IMG/VR virus record: IMGVR_UViG_3300048672_001380
Coordinates: 1-29,308 of that record
DNA: 29,308 bases
From: a virus
Strand: one strand, 5' to 3'
The translations under genes were made by a program, and so were the position numbers. Within the stretch, counting starts at the first letter, position 1. Each line of letters starts with the position of its first letter. This document shows, piece after piece, positions 16,197 to 23,609 of the stretch. The notes below the pieces were generated by a model. It ran no database searches. It was given only the letters and a program-made list of their open reading frames with translations, and was not told the origin of the DNA.

Positions 16197-17394
16197 CGGT
16201 TCAGGGGTTTATACCCTCCCCGCAGGAAATCCAGTTGTTTCTCTCACTACAATTACGGCAACTTGGGCGAACGACACCCTGACCGATGTGGCGAATGAGT
16301 TAACAAATTCGATTGACAAGGCAGGGCGAACAGTTCCAACAGCCAACTTGCCGATGGGAGGATTTCGTCATACGGGAGCCGCTGATGGTCTCGCCGCTGG
16401 GCAGTATTTGGCTTATGCTCAAACCAGTGCGGCCAGTTTAGCCGGCGGATTGCGATTGAACTCAGGAGCAGCCGCTACACCGTCTTACACTTTTACTTCT
16501 AGTCCTGATATGGGTATGTATCGGGCTGCGGCTAACATTTTAGCTTGGGCGACAGCTGGGGTAGAGCGGCTACAATTAGGCGCTACGGGAGAATTATACC
16601 GGAATATTTCAACAGGAGCTACAGCCATTGTTGGGGGAAGTTCAGCTGTCCCCGCCTGGCAAAGTCACGGAACGAGTACAACAGGTTCCGGCCATCTTAT
16701 GGGGGCGTGGGCAGCTTCGACCGCTGCCCCTGTAGTGTACCTCGCCAAGTCGCGCAATGCCACTATTGGCTCCCATACTATTGTTCAGAACGGCGACCCG
16801 CTTGGGCGCATTACGGCAAACGGTTCGGATGGCACGGCGTTTGTTGATGCGGCTCGAATTGATTTCATAGTAGACGCGGTTCCAGCAGCTGGAGACGTAA
16901 ATGCCGCCATTCGGCTAATAACCAAAGCTCCTGGCGTTTCCCAATCAACCAAGTTAACCGTGACCTCCGATGGCCGACTGTATGGCAGTGCATTGCATAA
17001 CAGTGCAGGTTCGATTGCGGGGGCGACGGAGCAGCACATCGCTTCGGGTACTTACACTCCCGTGGCGAGTGGGTTGACCAACCTTACTTCAGTAACCCCG
17101 GCACTAGCCGCTTGGATTCGTGTTGGCAATGTAGTCACTGTGGCAGGTTCCTTCACTTGCGATCCTGTTGCAGCTTCCACCGATACCCTGTTCAACTTGA
17201 CCCTTCCAATCGCGACGACGATTGGCGCAGCGGGCGCTGCCGGCGGTACGATGGCGAAAAGCAAAGCCGGGATACTCAGCCAAGCTGGTTCGATTTACCC
17301 TGTCGGCGGGGGGAATTTGGGCTTCTTTTTCTTCAGCAATGCAGATGTAGCCGCGCAGGGCTGGACCTATACCTATTCCTACGAGGTAGCTTAA
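16186..17394 (+). CDS. Tail fibre / host-recognition protein
   Basis: I start this at ATG 16186, behind GAGGAG, overlapping the previous stop by 11 bases; it gives 402 residues. The N-terminus (MARDGSGVYTLPAGNPVVSL, then NDTLTDVANELTNSIDKAGR and LPMGGFRHTGAADGLAAGQY) is a pattern widely shared by fibre proteins and probably anchors the fibre to the virion. The rest is Ser/Thr/Ala/Gly-rich beta structure with repeated stretches such as TPSYTFTSSPDMGMYRAAAN, typical of trimeric fibre shafts, and ends in an aromatic-rich tip (FFFFSNADVAAQGWTYTYSY). Counted GC is 28 of 60 at 16561-16620, clearly below most of the block, suggesting exchange of the receptor-binding part. Confidence 0.85.
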   Translation: MARDGSGVYTLPAGNPVVSLTTITATWANDTLTDVANELTNSIDKAGRTVPTANLPMGGFRHTGAADGLAAGQYLAYAQTSAASLAGGLRLNSGAAATPSYTFTSSPDMGMYRAAANILAWATAGVERLQLGATGELYRNISTGATAIVGGSSAVPAWQSHGTSTTGSGHLMGAWAASTAAPVVYLAKSRNATIGSHTIVQNGDPLGRITANGSDGTAFVDAARIDFIVDAVPAAGDVNAAIRLITKAPGVSQSTKLTVTSDGRLYGSALHNSAGSIAGATEQHIASGTYTPVASGLTNLTSVTPALAAWIRVGNVVTVAGSFTCDPVAASTDTLFNLTLPIATTIGAAGAAGGTMAKSKAGILSQAGSIYPVGGGNLGFFFFSNADVAAQGWTYTYSYEVA

Positions 17395-17395
17395 C

Positions 17396-17683
17396 ATGGC
17401 TCTACAACCAGATCGGAGAGTAACCGGCATGATCGAAAGGCACGTTCAAACCATTTTGGTCAGCTTAGTGACCATGGCCGTGGGGTACCTTGTCTCGGAC
17501 CAGATCAGTTCGGGAAAGGTAGCGGCGGCCACCAACACGCAGATGGAGTTCTTGACCCGCCAAGTAGTGGAGTTGAGGGCGGATATCAAATCCCTTCAAA
17601 TCACCTACGTGCGGGCGGAGCAATTCAACGACCACGAAGTCCGGCTGCGGCAGCTGGAAAACGGACGCAACAAGGAGAAGTGA
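17396..17683 (+). CDS. Small single-span membrane protein, holin candidate
   Basis: Up to 95 residues. A short basic leader (MALQPDRRVTG) precedes a second in-frame Met at residue 12 (17429), then MIERHVQTILVSLVTMAVGY, whose hydrophobic stretch continues into LVSD, giving one membrane span. The remainder is a charged coiled-coil (TRQVVELRADIKSLQITYVR through VRLRQLENGRNKEK). Size, topology and place between fibre genes suit a holin or other lysis accessory, but no endolysin is beside it. Both starts have plausible ribosome sites: GAGG 9 bases before 17396, and GGAGAG 8 bases before 17429. The coordinates given use the longer form. Alternatives are a membrane-anchored virion protein or a spanin-like part. 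Confidence 0.7.
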   Translation: MALQPDRRVTGMIERHVQTILVSLVTMAVGYLVSDQISSGKVAAATNTQMEFLTRQVVELRADIKSLQITYVRAEQFNDHEVRLRQLENGRNKEK

Positions 17684-17684
17684 C

Positions 17685-18146
17685 ATGACTGTTCCTGTTC
17701 AATATATTTTGAAGGATATGGGAGCCTATTGGTCGGCGGATTCGGCCGGGCCTTACGGCTGCAATGGCGCTGGAGTGATGCAGCCCATGTGGGATGCGGG
17801 GAATCTGCGCTCTGGGGAGTTGCCCCAAGTAAATCGCATGGCCGGGGGTGCGATCTGTGGGTATGGTACCCCGATTACGGCGACGGGAACTTTTGTCGTC
17901 GCTCCGGCGGGGAAGTTGATCTACGGCTTCTTGGTCGTCACGGGGACAGCGACAGGGACGCTGACCGTGTATGACGATGTGTCGGCTGTCGCAGCCAACA
18001 TGATGCTCAATGCGGCCAGTGTGGCTGCGAACAACACTTGGATTCCGATCGGAGCCCCAGGGATGGGCTTGTTGTTCACTCGGGGAATCACCGCAGTAGT
18101 CGCAGTTGCTTTCACCGGCATCTTGATTCCTGTTTATCAGGCCTAA
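17685..18146 (+). CDS. Small virion-type protein between holin candidate and tailspike
   Basis: A 153-residue protein with a strong AAGGAG site, starting one base after the previous stop. It is Ala/Gly/Val/Thr-rich and looks all-beta: GGAICGYGTPITATGTFVVA, then GKLIYGFLVVTGTATGTLTVYDD and IPIGAPGMGLLFTRGITAVV. Two hydrophobic strands near the end could look like membrane spans but fit beta strands better. It has no catalytic motif. Placed directly before the tailspike gene (3 bases), it may be an adaptor, head or tip protein for the spike. I do not recognise a named family. Confidence 0.75.
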   Translation: MTVPVQYILKDMGAYWSADSAGPYGCNGAGVMQPMWDAGNLRSGELPQVNRMAGGAICGYGTPITATGTFVVAPAGKLIYGFLVVTGTATGTLTVYDDVSAVAANMMLNAASVAANNTWIPIGAPGMGLLFTRGITAVVAVAFTGILIPVYQA

Positions 18147-18149
18147 GTC

Positions 18150-19697
18150 ATGGCTGCTTACTACATCGACCAAACCCTCCCTGGAGGTACCGTTCTTCCG
18201 AATGGAGGTACGACGTCGCAGACCATTCCGGCTCTCAACGATGGCGATACGATCGGGTTTCCGAAAGGTAAAAGGTTTCTTGACCCGGTCATTGGAACGC
18301 TGAATGCCGGTACCCTCGATCTCAATACCAAGACTGTCGTGGCGTATTGTTACGACCCGGCGACCGGACTCGAGTGGACCGGCCAGTTCGACCCGTATCA
18401 AAGGTATCTCTCGGGGCAAGGTTGGCCCTCGGAGGCAGAGATTCTGGCGAATTATGCCATTATTGATAAGGGAGTTAATTATGACTCCCCGGGCAATGAT
18501 ACTCCGCTGAACAATCGTTCGGTAGTTAAGGGGGTAGGAAAGGGCTCGGTCGTTCGGGGGTTGTGCGTGCAAGGGGCATGGTATGCCGGTATTGAGTCAA
18601 CCAACATTACGAACGGGGACTACCTGATCGACAAATGTATCGTGCGCAAGATCGGCACGAGTTCCATCACGGTCAGTGGGGTAAGCACCTGGGGAGTGGG
18701 GATCAGGCACAACTTCGCCAGTGCGGGCAAAATGCGGGTTTACCGGACGTTTATCGAGGGGGTGGCAGAGGACGATATTTGGGGAGCACAGACCCTGGGT
18801 ACGCAAGACCCGGAAGTTTGGCGCGTTTGGGCCCGGAAGACTGTTGCTTATGGCACGGCGCACATTGACAACATTCAGTTCCAAAACCCGAACAATTACC
18901 ACATCTGGGAATGCATTCTTGACCATCGAATTCCGGAAGGATTGGATTCCAACGGAAACTCGCGAGTCGGGAATGATATCATCCTGGCCGGGTCCGGCAC
19001 GTCGACTGGTGGGGTGATCGAAGATTGCGTTGTTGTCACAAACAGTGAGGCGACGAACCTGGGTACCTCTACAGGCGGGTGCATGCAGCGGTGCGTGTAT
19101 GTGTTCATCTCGAACCGATCGACTGTGGCCAAGAATGGCATTGACGATGGTGGGATTGGCTTTGTCAATCCCGGCTCCGGACACCTGTTCCAGAACAACC
19201 TGTTTATCATGGCGACCGGGCGCCAAACAGGGGGCAACGGGTTCATGTTCGGGGAGACGGATTGGCTGGCCGGGACTACCTTGCGAAACAATACGTTCGT
19301 GGGAAGCCGGAATGTGACCAAGAATGCTTGCTTTGACACTCGGACCACGACCACCGGGGTGGCTCAGAATAACCTGTTTGTCGACTTCGAGAACGCGATT
19401 GTGAACACAACAAATCCGCTCGCCACAGAGACGAATAACGCGTTTGTTAACTGCACGCGGAAGCGGAGCACGTCGAAGTCTGGGGGCACGGACGCTGGGG
19501 TAAATGTGACCAGTTTTGCCACAACGGCAGCGGCTGCAGGCTTGGGGCCGGATTATCGGCTGATCTCGGCAGCGAGTTCTCTCGTCGGGGCAGGGACGCC
19601 TCTGTTGAATGCCCTCGACTGTGACCGAAAGACCTGGTGGAATCCGCCGACGATCGGGGCTTTTGAAGCCATGCGAGATCGAGTGGCAAGAGGTTAG
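18150..19697 (+). CDS. Right-handed beta-helix tailspike, possible depolymerase
   Basis: The 515-residue protein reads as a parallel beta-helix: successive short coils with Asn/Gly turns (IESTNITNGDYLIDKCIVRK, IDNIQFQNPNNYHIWECIL, GGVIEDCVVVTNSEATNL, GHLFQNNLFIMATGRQ, TTLRNNTFVGSRNVTK, GVAQNNLFVDFENAIVN). It ends with a motif seen at the C-terminus of many beta-helix proteins: GAGTPLLNALDCDRKTWWNP followed by PTIGAFEAM. Such spikes bind and often cleave surface polysaccharide. The active site would be one or two acidic residues on the helix face and cannot be named here. The helix starts almost at residue 1 (AAYYIDQTLPGGT), so there is no obvious virion-anchor domain. The stop is part of the palindrome at 19695-19722. 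Confidence 0.85.
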   Translation: MAAYYIDQTLPGGTVLPNGGTTSQTIPALNDGDTIGFPKGKRFLDPVIGTLNAGTLDLNTKTVVAYCYDPATGLEWTGQFDPYQRYLSGQGWPSEAEILANYAIIDKGVNYDSPGNDTPLNNRSVVKGVGKGSVVRGLCVQGAWYAGIESTNITNGDYLIDKCIVRKIGTSSITVSGVSTWGVGIRHNFASAGKMRVYRTFIEGVAEDDIWGAQTLGTQDPEVWRVWARKTVAYGTAHIDNIQFQNPNNYHIWECILDHRIPEGLDSNGNSRVGNDIILAGSGTSTGGVIEDCVVVTNSEATNLGTSTGGCMQRCVYVFISNRSTVAKNGIDDGGIGFVNPGSGHLFQNNLFIMATGRQTGGNGFMFGETDWLAGTTLRNNTFVGSRNVTKNACFDTRTTTTGVAQNNLFVDFENAIVNTTNPLATETNNAFVNCTRKRSTSKSGGTDAGVNVTSFATTAAAAGLGPDYRLISAASSLVGAGTPLLNALDCDRKTWWNPPTIGAFEAMRDRVARG

Positions 19698-19722
19698 AAA
19701 GGGCCCTCCGGGGCCCTTTCTA
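19695..19722. terminator. Bidirectional terminator palindrome shared by convergent genes
   Basis: A perfect 12-base-pair inverted repeat (TAGAAAGGGCCC and GGGCCCTTTCTA) encloses a TCCG loop. The first three bases are the TAG stop of the tailspike, and the last three, read on the minus strand, are the TAG stop of the helicase-like gene. Each strand has TTTC within the 3' arm rather than a long T-run, so termination may be moderate. Confidence 0.85.
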
Positions 19723-20916
19723 CTTGTACCCAGGGGTTAAGTAGATGGTGTTACCGACTTGCTCCTGGAGGATAATTTTCGACCGGATGAGGCCAGCGAG
19801 GATATCCTCGTAGTTCCGCATTCCGGGGAAGTGTTTATGAATATGCCGGAAGGCTTCTGCCCACTCCACCCGGCCAGAGGTCCGAATGTACTGTACGAAT
19901 CGCTCGGCGTGCATGGATTCGTCGGATCGTCCAATCTTGGCAAAGACCTGAGCCATTTCGGGTTCGAGATCAGAAACCATTTGATTGGCTGTGGCGAGAT
20001 GCTCGTCTGTGATCCAGAGACTAGACCCGCGGGAAGCGGCGATGACCATGGCCAGTTTATGGATGTGGGTTTGTTTTCGGGCGAGGTAGCCTCCAAAACG
20101 GTCGTCGTTAAGGGCAGGGGGTGGATTGTCGTTGTGTCGCTCGTACCACTCGGTTCCCCAGGCATAGGCCTCTGGAGTGAGTTTGTACTCCCCCGTTAGG
20201 GCAGCAATCTGGATGAGGTCATCGACGAGAAGCTTTTCCTGGTGGTGAAGGTCGGCGGGAACTACTTTGATCGGGTAGGCTACCCGCCGGGCTTTTTTAT
20301 CCGTGTAGACGAAGACGCAGCGGGAAGTGAACCCGCCCCCGATCATGTATTCGGGAAAGGAGCCTGCAATCCAGGACGGCGTGGTGCAGGCAATCATGTT
20401 GATCCAGGGGTTCTCGACCGAGTCGTTTCCGCTGGTTTTGGTTTCTTTTTTGAGCGCCCCCTGCTTCCCGTCCCAAAGGGTGACGTAGAGGTCTACCATC
20501 TCCCGATCTTGGGGGTTCATCAAGTTGCCGAATTCGGACGACTCTAGGGTCATGGCAGACATAACGTTCCACTGACCGGGGGGATACTCGAAGGCTTCAG
20601 CTGCAGCGGCGAAGGACACAACGAGGGAAGGCCAAGTCACAATGTCCGGGCCAAACTTAATCCCGGGGACTTGCTTGAGCAAGTTCATGGCCACGCCAGC
20701 GGTTGTGGACTTGGCGACCACGCCTGGGGGAGCCACGAATACGATATACATATTCGCGTACCAGCGGAAATAGGCTTGATCAATCCAGACCTTTCGGCGA
20801 AGGGCTCCGGCAATGGCGGAAGCTGCGGACCAGAACCGCATGTGGGCAGGAGCCTCTGTGTGGGAGGAGTAGGATAAGTAAGCGGCAAGCCAGTCTTCAT
20901 GATGGCGCCGGGTCAT
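19720..20916 (-). CDS. DUF3987-like replicative helicase/primase-type ATPase
   Basis: 398 residues from the ATG at 20916, preceded by GGAG 6 bases upstream. A GTG at 20997 would add 27 unpromising residues and lacks a ribosome site. The N-terminus (MTRRHHEDWLAAYLSYSSHT, then MRFWSAASAIAGALRRKVWI) and the following NMYIVFVAPPGVVAKSTTAG match the layout of DUF3987-type phage proteins, which combine a RecA-like ATPase with a helical tail and sit in replication modules. The P-loop is degenerate: PPGVVAKS (residues 63-70) keeps Lys-Ser but has Pro and Ala where the two Gly are expected. MTLESSEFGNLM matches the Walker B region of the family. A winged-helix-like C-terminus ends ILAGLIRSKIILQEQVGNTI. 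Last gene of the minus block, after the polymerase. Confidence 0.75.
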   Translation of the reverse strand: MTRRHHEDWLAAYLSYSSHTEAPAHMRFWSAASAIAGALRRKVWIDQAYFRWYANMYIVFVAPPGVVAKSTTAGVAMNLLKQVPGIKFGPDIVTWPSLVVSFAAAAEAFEYPPGQWNVMSAMTLESSEFGNLMNPQDREMVDLYVTLWDGKQGALKKETKTSGNDSVENPWINMIACTTPSWIAGSFPEYMIGGGFTSRCVFVYTDKKARRVAYPIKVVPADLHHQEKLLVDDLIQIAALTGEYKLTPEAYAWGTEWYERHNDNPPPALNDDRFGGYLARKQTHIHKLAMVIAASRGSSLWITDEHLATANQMVSDLEPEMAQVFAKIGRSDESMHAERFVQYIRTSGRVEWAEAFRHIHKHFPGMRNYEDILAGLIRSKIILQEQVGNTIYLTPGYK

Positions 20917-21016
20917 GGGGTCTCCGGCTTCCTGAGGAGGGGCTCGCCCGGTCGAATGGGGGTGTCTCGATTGAACGATAGAAGGGGTTGTCCGCACTCA
21001 CGATGGAGGTAGGTAA

Positions 21017-23515
21017 TCATTCACATTCTCCCCAGTTCGTGGTGGAGGTCTTCATCCCTGCGGGGACAATCACTTGTTCATACCGGCAGGGGATGATGAT
21101 TTTGGAAGCCAGGTCGAGGATTTCTCGCTTGGTTGGCTCGAACATGTGGGAGACGATTTGGCCGACAAGGGAATCGTGGACTTGGAGGAGGAGTTCGGCC
21201 AGCGGAATGTTCTGGTCGATGCCAAGCAAAATGGTATTGATCCATCGACCCACAGTAGATTGCGGAATCCAGGCCAGGGCTTCATTGATAATCTTCCTCG
21301 AAACTCGGTCCCAAATCCACAGGCGTTGCCCGAACGGATTCTCGATCCAGCCGCGATTGGCGACCTGATTTTTGATATCTTCCTGGTAGGCCCGAATTTC
21401 CGGGCACATGCCGAAGTACCAGGTTTGCATCTTCGAAATGTCGTGGACGGGAAGGCCAATGCGCTCGGCGAGGCCAGGAGCTTCCCCGCCGTAGTTTGTG
21501 CCGTGGCACAGGGCTTTCATTCGCTTGTAGGACTTGTGATGCTTGGTGATTGTCGGGTCCCGATAGAACTCTTTCGCGATTTCTACGTAGGGCTTGACCC
21601 CGGCCGCGAAGTAGGCCTGCATGGCCCGGCAGCCAGACTCCCCGGTGACAATGCGAAGGTCTGCAGAGTCCCCGTCCAAATCGAAACCTGTTCGCCCGTG
21701 ATCGAATAGAAACAACTTGCGAATGTTGGGGAGGAGAAGGAGGGCATCGAGGTCGTCTTCATCACCACTTGGCACGTTCTGCAGATTGCCTCCTGAGCCA
21801 AAGGCGTTCTCGGAGCTGGCGAGTCGATAGGTCTTAGTGCCAGCGACATTATATGAGCATCGTAGGCGGCCGTCAACGTCTCGAGACATTTGCACGAAAG
21901 TGGAGTTGAACACCCGGCCTGAACGCAATGCTTGTATGCGTGCCACCAGGGGCCGAAGGACGGGCTCTCGCGATGCAATCGTGAGCAAAGCATCATCGTC
22001 ACATGTTGGATTACCTCGCTTTCCGTTGGGGAGCCGTTTGTAGATGGGCGTCTGGTGGAGGGTGTCATAGAAGAACTCCGTCATCTGCTTCGGCGAGGAC
22101 GTATTGAGGGGCTGGCCGACGATGGTGTCAATTTCGGTCTGGATGCGGTTACAGGCCACCATGAGTTCGGCGCCCATCTTGGCTCGAGAGACGTCGTCGG
22201 ACCGCACACCCCGGAGCATCATCCGAACGATTGCGGGCTGAACGTCGTGTTGGAATTTGACCACGGAAGGGAGCTTGGGCCAGTCTGGAGTCATCGCTGC
22301 GATGGCGGATTCTTCCTCCTCGCGAATTTCGAAGGTGCGGACGCAGTCCTCGCAGTTGTAATACCAGAACTCCTCCTCCGGGATGGACGGGTCCCAGAGC
22401 TTGCCGTCCTCTTTCCAGTAGACGTGGTTGTCGCAGTAGAGAGAAGACAGATAGTCCAGCCCTTTTGGAGAGATGGAGAACATCGCATGGTGAGCCACCA
22501 TTGTGTCCCAGCCCAAATTCGGCTGGATGAAGTGCCAGCGGTGTTCGTACTGGTGGTCGTAGGCCCCATTCTGCCAGGTGATGGAGGCCATCGGGTGGGT
22601 CAGGATGGCGTTCCAGAGGAAGATGAGCTGGGTTTCTTCCTCGTGGGACCAGTACCCCTCGTGCCGCTCGACGCACATCCAGGGGATGCAAATGGCGTCC
22701 CGCCGAGACCAGGCGATGCCGATACAAGCGGTGTGGCCGGCTCGGGTTTCAATGTCGGCGGCGAGTGGGATCGGCCGGGCGGCTCCCCGCAGGCGGCGGA
22801 GAAGGTCTTCGAGGATGACGCGGGCTTGCTGGTAATTGGGGCGGATAATGAACCTATGATCGGGGGGTGTAACTATCCCGCCCCTCGCCAGTTCCCTTTT
22901 CACCCGACGGAAGTCGTTGACCAGGGCGCCCCGGAGAGGCCATTCACGAAGGATAGCGTCCGGTGGGTTGACTGGAATGACTTTGAACTTGAATCCGTCA
23001 ACCTCGCCTTGGAGGATGCTGCTACGCCACTTACGGATTCCCCATTTGCCTGTAAAGCTCCACAGCGCAACATCGCCCATCGCTATTACAACTGTCGGGC
23101 GACAGGCAAGCACCTCCTGGCGCAGCAGCGCAATCCCAAATGCAAGCTGGGGGAGCACCCATCGGCCGTTGATCTCCTTGTGTGCGAGCGTCCGTCCTTT
23201 GACGGTCTGCGCCATCCATTGGAGAACCCCCTTCGGCACCTTCGGGTCGAACGACTCCGGCGGGGTCTCGCGGGCTACGTTGGTCGAGAACGCCATCTCG
23301 TAGAACAAGCCCGCTTCTTTCAAGGTCTCGCTCAAAAGCCAGAGTGCTGTTGAGGTTATCGGTAATCGCTGCTCCGACGCTTTGGCCGAGGGAGCTTCCC
23401 CCACGATCATCAGTTGGCTCTGGCTCGGTCCAGCCGGGACGAAGGAGTTGCGCGGCGCGGGGGGCAAGCTGGGCTGCGGCGATGGGGACGTACCGGCCGA
23501 GACGGGCGTAGGCAT
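21017..23515 (-). CDS. Family A DNA polymerase fused to an N-terminal uracil-DNA-glycosylase-like domain
   Basis: An 832-residue replicative polymerase. Residues about 33-210 look like family 4/5 uracil-DNA glycosylase: GEAPS (39-43), N79 in the FSTNV strand, VVIAMGDVAL (142-151). At the usual His-Pro-Ser motif the sequence reads VNPPDAIL (182-189), with Asn for His. Residues 250-400 are a 3'-5' exonuclease with all acidic motifs: D254 and E256 (ADIETR), N316 and D320 (QNGAYD), Y386-x3-D390. The polymerase has motif A with D614 (DGDSADLR), motif B with K667 and Y675G (MKALCHGTNYG), and motif C with H780-D781 (LLLQVHDS). His671 takes the position often Phe or Tyr in motif B. AGGAG 8 bases before the ATG supports the start, which lies inside the overlapping upstream ORF. 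Confidence 0.93.
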   Translation of the reverse strand: MPTPVSAGTSPSPQPSLPPAPRNSFVPAGPSQSQLMIVGEAPSAKASEQRLPITSTALWLLSETLKEAGLFYEMAFSTNVARETPPESFDPKVPKGVLQWMAQTVKGRTLAHKEINGRWVLPQLAFGIALLRQEVLACRPTVVIAMGDVALWSFTGKWGIRKWRSSILQGEVDGFKFKVIPVNPPDAILREWPLRGALVNDFRRVKRELARGGIVTPPDHRFIIRPNYQQARVILEDLLRRLRGAARPIPLAADIETRAGHTACIGIAWSRRDAICIPWMCVERHEGYWSHEEETQLIFLWNAILTHPMASITWQNGAYDHQYEHRWHFIQPNLGWDTMVAHHAMFSISPKGLDYLSSLYCDNHVYWKEDGKLWDPSIPEEEFWYYNCEDCVRTFEIREEEESAIAAMTPDWPKLPSVVKFQHDVQPAIVRMMLRGVRSDDVSRAKMGAELMVACNRIQTEIDTIVGQPLNTSSPKQMTEFFYDTLHQTPIYKRLPNGKRGNPTCDDDALLTIASREPVLRPLVARIQALRSGRVFNSTFVQMSRDVDGRLRCSYNVAGTKTYRLASSENAFGSGGNLQNVPSGDEDDLDALLLLPNIRKLFLFDHGRTGFDLDGDSADLRIVTGESGCRAMQAYFAAGVKPYVEIAKEFYRDPTITKHHKSYKRMKALCHGTNYGGEAPGLAERIGLPVHDISKMQTWYFGMCPEIRAYQEDIKNQVANRGWIENPFGQRLWIWDRVSRKIINEALAWIPQSTVGRWINTILLGIDQNIPLAELLLQVHDSLVGQIVSHMFEPTKREILDLASKIIIPCRYEQVIVPAGMKTSTTNWGECE

Positions 23516-23609
23516 CGAGAATCTCCTGTTTGCTTGCTGTTTTGATGAAGAGGGTTAAAGGCCCGTCGATGAAGACGAGGTCGCCGTGGAGGGCTCGATA
23601 GTCGGTCAT
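23031..23609 (-). CDS. Small coupled ORF overlapping the polymerase N-terminus (uncertain)
   Basis: An ORF of up to 192 residues starts with ATG sharing bases with the stop of the methyltransferase gene (ATGA), the join used elsewhere in this operon. The first 31 codons fall in sequence not covered by another gene and read like protein (MTDYRALHGDLVFIDGPLTL, then FIKTASKQEILDAYARLGRY). From 23515 down it shares DNA with the polymerase in another frame for 485 bases. The early part (to about residue 72) looks plausible as protein and the rest looks like a shadow of the polymerase (many Arg, Asp, Gly and Cys). Either a small gene really overlaps, or a decayed or frameshifted gene leaves its start here. 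The start is better supported than the end. Confidence 0.4.
   Translation of the reverse strand: MTDYRALHGDLVFIDGPLTLFIKTASKQEILDAYARLGRYVPIAAAQLAPRAAQLLRPGWTEPEPTDDRGGSSLGQSVGAAITDNLNSTLAFERDLERSGLVLRDGVLDQRSPRDPAGVVRPEGAEGGSPMDGADRQRTDARTQGDQRPMGAPPACIWDCAAAPGGACLSPDSCNSDGRCCAVELYRQMGNP

Noticed and set aside
16186-19697. Diversity-generating retroelement acting on a fibre or spike tip
   Set aside because: I looked because some podoviruses carry one. No reverse transcriptase gene is in the window, and no near-duplicate template of either gene's 3' end is seen.
20917-20997. GTG start at 20997 for the DUF3987-like gene
   Set aside because: There is no ribosome site ahead of it, and the added residues are unlike the rest; GGAG precedes the ATG at 20916.
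21932-23353. Plus-strand open frame of about 470 codons opposite the polymerase
   Set aside because: The polymerase motifs on the minus strand are complete. The plus-strand translation is an antisense shadow without motifs or a ribosome site.
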